Source: Microbacterium sp. (lineage in GTDB: Bacteria; Actinomycetota; Actinomycetes; Actinomycetales; Microbacteriaceae). Taken from it: a DNA stretch of 9,582 bases. The position numbers and the translations under genes were made by a program. This document shows positions 4,585-9,582 of the stretch, in pieces. Position 1 is the first letter of the stretch. Each line of letters starts with the position of its first letter. The stretch spans positions 1 through 9,582 of the forward strand of contig QFPD01000114.1 in assembly GCA_003248845.1 (NCBI GenBank). Direction: 5' to 3'. The notes beneath the pieces are model-generated. The model saw only the letters and a program-made list of their open reading frames with translations. It was not told the DNA's origin and ran no database searches.

Positions 4585-7284
4585 GTGCCTACCCGAAGCC
4601 GCGCCCCGCATTCTGCCCGTGTGCGAGTGAAGCAGGGTGCCGCGGGCGCGGTCGTCGCGACTCTCGCGCTCGTGCTTTCGCTCCTCGTCGTCTCGCCGGC
4701 GACGGCGGCGCCGCAGGTGGTCGGCGCCGCGGCATCCACGACGGGGTCGAACGTCGAGGCGGCGACCGGGCCGCTCGCCGACACGGGGATCGTGAAGACG
4801 GCCGTCGTGGGGTTCAATCCCGAGAACATCATCTCGGACGCTCTGTTCTACGACGGCAATGCGATGTCGTCGGCGGAGATCCAATCGTTCCTCGACAGCA
4901 AGATCGGCCGATGCGAGAACGGCAAGTGCCTGAATGTGCTGAGCGCGAGCATCTCGTCTCGCGATGCGTGGTACTCGCAGGTCACCGGCGACCTCGTCTG
5001 CTCGGCGCTGCAGGGTGGCACGATGCGCGTATCGGAGCTTATCTATCGCGTCCAGGTCGCGTGCGGTATCTCGGCCAAGGCGATCCTCGTCACGCTCCAG
5101 AAGGAGCAGGGGCTCACGACGAGCAGCGCCCCGTCGGACTGGAATCTCCGCGCTGCGATGGGGGCCTCGTGCCCCGACACCGAACCCTGCGATCCTGCGT
5201 ACTCGGGTGTCGGACCGCAGATCGTGCAGGGCGTGCGCCAGCTGAAGATTTACAAGGCGGGTCGATTCGGCAAGCAGCCCGGCGTCAACTTCATCGGCTA
5301 CAACCCGAGCGCCTCGTGCGGTGGCACGAATCTGAACATTCAGAACTACGCGACTGCAGCGCTCTACAATTACACGCCGTATCAGCCGAATGCCGCGTCG
5401 CTCGCGGCCGGGTGGGGTCTCGGTGACGGGTGCTCCAGCTACGGAAACCGCAACTTCTTCAACTACTACACCAGCTGGTTCGGGTCTACGGGCAACGGTG
5501 AGGGGTGCGCTGTGCCCGATTCCAGCGCGGTTACGCCTTCGAACGGCCTCTACGTCATCAACGATGATGCCGTCAACGCCAGACTAGCGCCGTCCGTCGG
5601 CTGTACTCAGGGGGTGCGAACGCTTGCTCGCAACACTCTGGTCGCGGTGACGGGGACGTTCTCCGAGTGGAGTCGTGCCACGTTCGACGGAGGCGCGGTT
5701 TGGATCCGTTCAGATCTCCTGTTGCCTCTCGCCCAGACACCAGCACCGGCTTTCCAGCTCGACGGTACGCGGCATCTATTCGCCCTCGCCTCGGACGGGA
5801 GCATCCTCGCATACCCCTTCTCGAGCGTCGGGCGATGGGGTGACGCCGTCTTGCTCACGCGAAGCCCCGGCCTGAAGCAGATTATCGCTGTGGGAGATCT
5901 CGACGGCGACGGGCATCGCGATCTGATCGGCATCGACTCTGACCCGCGACCGCTGCTGTTCCGCGGAGACGGTGTCGGGTTGCAAGCGCCGACAAGGCTG
6001 GCCGTGTCGTGGGCTGGGCAAGGACTCGTAGCCGGCGCAGGCGACTTCGACGGAGATGGCATCGGTGATGTGTTCACGGTCGACGCATCTGGTTCGCTGA
6101 ACCTCTGGCGCGGTGATCGCCAATCTGGCCTCCGTGCGGCTCAGGCAATCGGGTACGGCTGGGGCTCGATGACCGCATTGGCTGGTGCAACTGATGTCAC
6201 CGGCGACGGGAGGGTCGATCTTGTCGCCAGGAGTTCGTCTGGCGCGCTGCTCGTGTATGCAGGTAATGGTCTGGGGGGTTGGCAGTCCGGAAGTCAGGTC
6301 GGAGTCGGTTGGGGCCCGATGACCGCGATCGCCACGCCAGGGGACTTCACTGGTGACGGACGCTCCGACCTGCTTGCCCGCGACGCGCGCGGCGGTCTGC
6401 ATCTGTACTCGGGATCGGGATCGGGGTTCGCGTATCTCGCGCAGGTGGGAGTCGGGTGGCAGTCGATGGTTTCCATCATCGGCCCCGGGCCCGAAATCGG
6501 CGCGGCCTCTCTTGCCGACGTGCTTCGACCCGGCGTGGGTGATATCGATGGAGACAGCAATCCGGATGTGGTCGCGACCTCCGCACAGGGACTCATGCTG
6601 TATCCCGGCAACGGATCGGGTGGGTGGGGGAATGCGTCGGTGCTCGATGCGAACTGGCGAACGGACGATCGGATCGTCACGCTCTCAGACTTCACCGGGG
6701 ACGGTGTCCGTGACCTCGGCAGGATTCGCCCCGATGGAAGCTTCCTGCTGGCACCCGGGAACGGATCTGGTGGGCTCGGCGCACAGGTGCCCATCGGCTA
6801 CGGCTGGAACACGCTCGACATCGTCTTCGGAGGCATCGACTTCGACGGAGATAATCGGCCGGACGTACTCGCTCGCAACTCCGCTGGCGACCTGCTGCTG
6901 TATCGCGGTGACGGACGCGGCGGGTGGGCAGCGGACGCGCGCGTGATCGGGACAGGTTGGGGGATGTTCGACAGTATCTTCGCAGTCGGCGATTTCACCG
7001 GCGACGGCACGGCCGATGTGATGGCGCGGGCCGCGTCGGGAGACCTGTGGGTATATCCGACCACCGGATCCGGGGGATGGCAGAGTCCCGTGAAAGTCGG
7101 CAACGGCTGGGGCGGTTTCACTTCCGTGTTCAGCCCGGGGAACTTCGACGGAACCGGCGGGCCCGATGTCCTGGCGCGCACCCCGGCTGGCGCCCTGTGG
7201 CTGTACCGCGGTAACGGACGAGGGGGCTGGAGCGGGAGTGCACAAGTCGGTGTCGGTTGGTCGGCGTTCACCCAGATCCAGTGA
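4585..7284 (+). CDS. Secreted protein: hemagglutinin-like/lysozyme-like domain, SH3-like domain and nine FG-GAP (VCBS) repeats
   Basis: This 899-residue protein is exported. It has an Arg/Lys-rich n-region, a hydrophobic core (GAVVATLALVLSLLVV) and an ATAA cleavage region near residue 42. Residues about 78-303 match a domain often annotated 'hemagglutinin' in actinobacteria: FNPENIISDALFY, AMSSAEIQSFLDS, ILVTLQKEQGL with Glu174, AAMGASCPDT, YNPSASCGG, YNYTPYQPNAASLA and a closing NFFNYYTSWFGS. The KEQGL helix resembles the catalytic Glu of lysozyme-like transglycosylases, so peptidoglycan binding or cleavage is possible but unproven. Residues about 322-379 (VNARLAPSVGC...VWIRSDLL) look SH3-like. 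From 438 onward come nine Ca-binding-loop repeats, probably a beta-propeller. All ten cysteines lie in the first 340 residues, fitting extracellular disulfides. There is no LPXTG or C-terminal membrane anchor. Start GTG 4585 is preferred because it gives a clean signal peptide; GTG 4549 would add 12 residues and GTG 4621 would also keep the signal. Its place before a polysaccharide exporter suggests a surface role. Confidence 0.85.
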   Translation: MPTRSRAPHSARVRVKQGAAGAVVATLALVLSLLVVSPATAAPQVVGAAASTTGSNVEAATGPLADTGIVKTAVVGFNPENIISDALFYDGNAMSSAEIQSFLDSKIGRCENGKCLNVLSASISSRDAWYSQVTGDLVCSALQGGTMRVSELIYRVQVACGISAKAILVTLQKEQGLTTSSAPSDWNLRAAMGASCPDTEPCDPAYSGVGPQIVQGVRQLKIYKAGRFGKQPGVNFIGYNPSASCGGTNLNIQNYATAALYNYTPYQPNAASLAAGWGLGDGCSSYGNRNFFNYYTSWFGSTGNGEGCAVPDSSAVTPSNGLYVINDDAVNARLAPSVGCTQGVRTLARNTLVAVTGTFSEWSRATFDGGAVWIRSDLLLPLAQTPAPAFQLDGTRHLFALASDGSILAYPFSSVGRWGDAVLLTRSPGLKQIIAVGDLDGDGHRDLIGIDSDPRPLLFRGDGVGLQAPTRLAVSWAGQGLVAGAGDFDGDGIGDVFTVDASGSLNLWRGDRQSGLRAAQAIGYGWGSMTALAGATDVTGDGRVDLVARSSSGALLVYAGNGLGGWQSGSQVGVGWGPMTAIATPGDFTGDGRSDLLARDARGGLHLYSGSGSGFAYLAQVGVGWQSMVSIIGPGPEIGAASLADVLRPGVGDIDGDSNPDVVATSAQGLMLYPGNGSGGWGNASVLDANWRTDDRIVTLSDFTGDGVRDLGRIRPDGSFLLAPGNGSGGLGAQVPIGYGWNTLDIVFGGIDFDGDNRPDVLARNSAGDLLLYRGDGRGGWAADARVIGTGWGMFDSIFAVGDFTGDGTADVMARAASGDLWVYPTTGSGGWQSPVKVGNGWGGFTSVFSPGNFDGTGGPDVLARTPAGALWLYRGNGRGGWSGSAQVGVGWSAFTQIQ
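5893..7284 (+). repeat. Nine tandem FG-GAP/VCBS units of about 50 residues
   Basis: The motif D-x-(D/T)-G-D-G-x-x-D starts at codons 438, 487, 537, 587, 653, 702, 752, 803 and 853 of the 899-residue protein. Spacings are 49, 50, 50, 66, 49, 50, 51 and 50, and the last unit ends exactly at the C-terminus. Each unit continues with a 'VLARxxxGxLxLYxGNGxGGW' strand pair and, in most units, a 'VGxGW' turn. In characterised proteins such loops bind calcium and each unit forms one propeller blade. The third position alternates between Asp and Thr. Unit five (DIDGDSNPD) and unit nine (NFDGTGGPD) are degenerate. The long interval before unit five contains an extra segment (GPEIGAASLADVLRPG). The units are repeated at protein level; the DNA copies are diverged. 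Confidence 0.85.
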
Positions 7285-7314
7285 CGGCGTCGGTCTCTCC
7301 ACAGGCTCACGGGG

Positions 7315-7320
7315 TAGGAT
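7315..7320 (+). promoter_or_regulatory. Candidate -10 element for the export cluster
   Basis: TAGGAT is a good actinobacterial -10 match in the 96-base gap after the FG-GAP gene. It would start transcription near 7327 and leave about 54 untranslated bases before ATG 7381. No clear -35 is visible. An imperfect hairpin follows (GGAGCC-ACT-GGCCCC at 7342-7356, one A-C mismatch, then TTGT) and could act as an attenuator or weak terminator. CTAAAT at 7370-7375, five bases from the ATG, is an alternative leaderless -10 element. Confidence 0.4.
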
Positions 7321-7380
7321 CTCAGACATCCGGTGTGCGGTGGAGCCACTGGCCCCTTGTCCGCACTCCCTAAATCGCCT

Positions 7381-8286
7381 ATGAGTAGCGCTTTGCCCGA
7401 ATCGCCAGATTATTTCGCCGTCGTCCCGCGCGATCGCTTCGACATTCCCGGACACAGTGGAGGTTTGCTGGATGCGTTGCGGTGGCATTACTTGCTGCGG
7501 CTGCTCGTGCGAACCGGGGTGACCACCCGATACCGCAACTCCGTCCTCGGGTGGACCTGGTCGTACGTGCGACCCGCAGCGCAGTTCCTCGTCTTTTTCA
7601 TCGTCCTCGGCATCTTTCTCAAGCTCAATCACGGCATCGAGAACTACGCGGTTTACCTCTTCTCGGGGATCGTCGTGATCAATCTCTTCAGCGAGGCGTA
7701 CAAGAACGCAACGACGTCGATCGTCAACAACGCACCGCTCGTGCGGAAGGTGTACCTCCCGCGACAGCTCTTCGCCGTCTCGGCTGTCATCGTTGCGTTC
7801 GTGCACTTCCTCCCGCAGGTCGCGCTGCTGCTGGTCGTCTGCGTTTTCCTCGGGTGGTTGGCGCACATCTCGATCCTCAGCGTGCTGGCGGTCCTAGCAG
7901 GAATGCTGATCGTCGTGATGTTCGCGCTCGGGCTGGGTCTGCTGTTCGGAGCCCTCAATGTGCGCTACCGCGACTCTGAAAACATTGTCGAGCTCCTGCT
8001 CCTGCTCGCGACGTGGGCATCGCCGGTGCTGTACTACTGGACGATGGTTCGCGATGCATTCGAGGCGGTTCCGTGGTTGTTCGATCTCTACCTCCTCAAC
8101 CCGATCACGCAGGCGGTAGAGCTCTTCCACTTCGGCTTCTGGTACCCGATCAGCGGCACCGGCCTGCCCTTGCCGCCGAACCTCGGGCTCAATACCCTCT
8201 GGACCTTTCTCATCGCGGTCGTCATGCTGTGGGTCGGTCAGACTGTATTCCGTCGCCTAGAGGGAAGGTTCGCGCAGGACCTATGA
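7381..8286 (+). CDS. wzm: ABC-2 type polysaccharide export permease (Wzm/TagG family)
   Basis: This is the membrane subunit of an ABC exporter that moves undecaprenyl-linked glycans (O-antigen, teichoic acid or other wall polysaccharide) across the cytoplasmic membrane. The 301 residues have the family layout: a cytoplasmic N-terminus with an amphipathic helix and RYRNSVLGWTWSYVRP (50-65), then about six membrane segments (roughly 66-82, 92-108, 132-158, 164-190, 204-222, 272-290). Family motifs are NNAPLVRKVYLPRQLF (116-131), the RYRDSENIVE loop (195-204), SPVLYY (214-219) and the C-terminal RRLEGRFAQDL. The start is uncertain: ATG 7381 has no Shine-Dalgarno sequence, and an in-frame GTG at 7333 would add 16 residues. 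I prefer 7381 because the added residues look like untranslated sequence. The stop overlaps the ATPase start by ATGA, so the two subunits are translationally coupled. The Wzm/TagG distinction cannot be made without knowing the polymer. Confidence 0.9.
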   Translation: MSSALPESPDYFAVVPRDRFDIPGHSGGLLDALRWHYLLRLLVRTGVTTRYRNSVLGWTWSYVRPAAQFLVFFIVLGIFLKLNHGIENYAVYLFSGIVVINLFSEAYKNATTSIVNNAPLVRKVYLPRQLFAVSAVIVAFVHFLPQVALLLVVCVFLGWLAHISILSVLAVLAGMLIVVMFALGLGLLFGALNVRYRDSENIVELLLLLATWASPVLYYWTMVRDAFEAVPWLFDLYLLNPITQAVELFHFGFWYPISGTGLPLPPNLGLNTLWTFLIAVVMLWVGQTVFRRLEGRFAQDL

Positions 8287-9026
8287 GCATTTCGCACGAG
8301 CCCTCGCAGAGGCCGAGCATCATCGTCGACGGCGTGCACAAGACGTTCACGCTGAACCACGCGTTCTCGTTCAAGGACACCATCGTTTCGTGGATTCGTG
8401 GGCGCAAGACGACGAGTGTCTTCGAGGCGTTGCGAGGCGTGGATGTCACGATCAATGAGGGCGAGTCTGTGGCGATCCTCGGCCTGAACGGGTCGGGGAA
8501 GTCGACTCTGCTCAAACTCATCTCGGGTGTCATGCAGCCTGACGGCGGCACGGTCCTCACCCGTGGACGGGTGGCCGGGCTCATCGAGGTGGGAGCGGGG
8601 TTCCACCCGGAGCTGTCCGGACGAGAGAACGTGTTCTTGAATGCTGCGATCCTCGGGATGAGTCGAAAGGAGATCGAGGCTCGATACGACGACATCGTCG
8701 CGTTCAGTGAGATCGAGCAGTTCATCGACCAAGAGGTGAAGCACTACTCGTCCGGCATGTTCATGCGCCTGGCGTTCTCCGTCGCTATCCACGTGGAACT
8801 GGACGTCCTTCTCGTTGATGAGATTCTCTCGGTCGGTGACGCGCCCTTCCGGGAAAAGTGTCGCGTCAAGTTCCAGGAGCTGATCGACTCCGATAAAACG
8901 CTGGTGGTAGTCAGCCACGACATGGAGATGGTTCAGGAGCTGTGCACCCGAGGGATCGTGATCGACGCCGGGCGCGTGATCTTCGACGGGCCTGTGGAGC
9001 AGGCCATCGCGCGAGTCGCGGCGTGA
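8283..9026 (+). CDS. wzt: ABC transporter ATP-binding protein, polysaccharide export (Wzt/TagH family, short form)
   Basis: This ATPase subunit pairs with the permease just upstream. The 247 residues contain all nucleotide-binding motifs: Walker A GLNGSGKST (67-75), the family-specific GLIEVGAGFHPELSGREN stretch (99-116), the signature KHYSSGM (153-159), Walker B with catalytic Glu LDVLLVDE (173-180), and the switch His212 in SHDM. The SSGM form of the signature, and a long N-terminal insert before Walker A (HAFSFKDTIVSWIRG, 26-40), are typical of polysaccharide and teichoic acid exporters. The protein ends soon after the ATPase core, so it has no C-terminal carbohydrate-binding domain of the kind found in Wzt proteins that recognise a capped glycan end. 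ATG 8283 overlaps the permease stop (ATGA); AGGA at 8276-8279 is a close, weak ribosome site. The downstream gene starts one base after this stop. Confidence 0.93.
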   Translation: MSISHEPSQRPSIIVDGVHKTFTLNHAFSFKDTIVSWIRGRKTTSVFEALRGVDVTINEGESVAILGLNGSGKSTLLKLISGVMQPDGGTVLTRGRVAGLIEVGAGFHPELSGRENVFLNAAILGMSRKEIEARYDDIVAFSEIEQFIDQEVKHYSSGMFMRLAFSVAIHVELDVLLVDEILSVGDAPFREKCRVKFQELIDSDKTLVVVSHDMEMVQELCTRGIVIDAGRVIFDGPVEQAIARVAA

Positions 9027-9027
9027 T

Positions 9028-9582
9028 GTGATCGACTGGCTCGCACACGCTCCGGCTCTGGGGGCTGCGGTCGGGGTCGTCTTCGTGCCCGGACTCGTCG
9101 TCGGTCTCGCAGCACGGCTGCGGGGACTCTTCCTCGTCGCCTTCGCACCGGTCCTCTCCACCGCCGTTTTCGGCCTCGGGTCGATAGTGCTCGCAGCGGC
9201 GGGCATCGGGTGGGGGCCCCTCAGTGCGCTGACCGCCGTTGTTGTGGCCGCTGCCCTCGCTGCCGTCGGAGTGCGCCTACTACGCGCGCCAACGGCGCCG
9301 CGGCATGGCGACTCTGCCGGCACACGGCTTCTGATCGTCTCCATCGCGGCGGGTGCGGTGCTCAGTACCGCGCGCTTGGCTCTGTACATCACCGATCCGA
9401 CCGCGCTCTCCCAGACGAATGATGCGTCGTTCCATCTGAGCGCGCTGAGGTTCGCGGTTGAGACGGGGTGGGCGTCGCCGTTCCAGATCACGACCGTGAT
9501 CGGGGCATCCTCGTTCTATCCTTCGGGGTGGCATCTCTTCGCGGCCCTGGTGCCCGCGATGACTGGCGATTCGGTCGAGGTC
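9028..9582 (+). CDS. DUF6541-like polytopic membrane protein (5' part, runs off the window)
   Basis: The frame opens at GTG 9028, one base after the ATPase stop, and stays open to the right edge (185 residues seen). It begins with IDWLAHAPALGAAVGVVF and has hydrophobic segments at about 10-29, 33-60, 64-83 and 100-120. Then comes QTNDASFHLSALRFAVETG (129-147) followed by SPFQ, SSFYPSGWH (161-169) and ALVPAMTGDSVEV. The 'TNDASFHL...ETG.ASPF...SSFYPSGWH' block is what I recall from DUF6541, a large actinobacterial membrane family common in surface polysaccharide loci. The Asp132...His136 loop after a membrane helix resembles the acidic first-loop motif of GT-C glycosyltransferases, so a lipid-sugar-dependent transferase role is a reasonable guess, not a demonstrated one. 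No clear ribosome site precedes the GTG; coupling to the ATPase is likely. Confidence 0.8.
   Translation, partial: MIDWLAHAPALGAAVGVVFVPGLVVGLAARLRGLFLVAFAPVLSTAVFGLGSIVLAAAGIGWGPLSALTAVVVAAALAAVGVRLLRAPTAPRHGDSAGTRLLIVSIAAGAVLSTARLALYITDPTALSQTNDASFHLSALRFAVETGWASPFQITTVIGASSFYPSGWHLFAALVPAMTGDSVEV

Noticed and set aside
4673..5500. Taking the 'hemagglutinin' database-style name of the N-terminal domain as a function
   Set aside because: The name is historical annotation; the motifs suggest a lysozyme-like fold and nothing in the sequence shows cell agglutination.
5893..7284. Regular repeats as a possible CRISPR or DNA-level tandem array
   Set aside because: The period is about 150 bases, in frame, and the copies are conserved only at protein level as FG-GAP units.
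8238..9491. Minus-strand open frame (417 codons) opposite the ATPase and the DUF6541-like gene
   Set aside because: It covers two clear + strand genes and has no family signature.
1..9582. Defence, toxin-antitoxin, phage or mobile-element system
   Set aside because: No nuclease, transposase, integrase, RT, toxin or methylase motifs were seen on either strand; every gene fits purine synthesis or the cell envelope.

Overview
The window looks like chromosomal DNA from a high-GC Gram-positive actinobacterium, most likely Microbacteriaceae and possibly Microbacterium. This rests on strong G/C bias at third codon positions, GTG starts, very tight gene spacing, a frequent GGATGC/GCATCC hexamer in the left half, and a gene order (PH-domain protein, purK, purE, then cell-envelope genes) that resembles the accD5-birA-PH-purK-purE neighbourhood of other actinobacteria. 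The genus is inferred from pattern; no marker gene is present. All genes that can be supported lie on the + strand.

Left part (1-1952): the 3' end of a probable membrane PH-domain protein, then purK and purE, which carry out the two-step conversion of AIR to CAIR in de novo purine synthesis. purE appears to be leaderless, with a -10 hexamer six bases before its GTG start.

Middle part (1949-4505): an LCP-family wall-glycopolymer ligase overlaps the purE stop codon (GTGA), and a GT4-like glycosyltransferase follows after four bases. purE, LCP and the glycosyltransferase probably share a transcript. The LCP protein appears to lack a normally conserved internal segment, and the glycosyltransferase has a degraded EX7E signature.

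Right part (4506-9582): a large secreted protein has a signal peptide, a Cys-rich 'hemagglutinin-like' domain with a lysozyme-like KEQGL motif, an SH3-like domain, and nine FG-GAP/VCBS repeats of about 50 residues. After a 96-bp gap comes a tightly packed cluster: an ABC-2 polysaccharide export permease (Wzm/TagG type), its ATPase (Wzt/TagH type, short form) and the start of a DUF6541-like polytopic membrane protein that runs off the window.

Taken together, this is the junction between a housekeeping purine locus and a cell-surface glycopolymer locus. Glycosyltransferases would build a lipid-linked glycan, Wzm/Wzt would flip it across the membrane, and the LCP enzyme could attach it to peptidoglycan. 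The secreted repeat protein is a surface factor of unknown role. I see no CRISPR array, RNA gene, insertion sequence, phage or recognisable defence module. There is no gene-free stretch longer than 300 bases. No wholly new system is evident; the most interesting points are the secreted repeat protein beside the exporter, the unusual LCP domain, and the compositional break near 4.7 kb.
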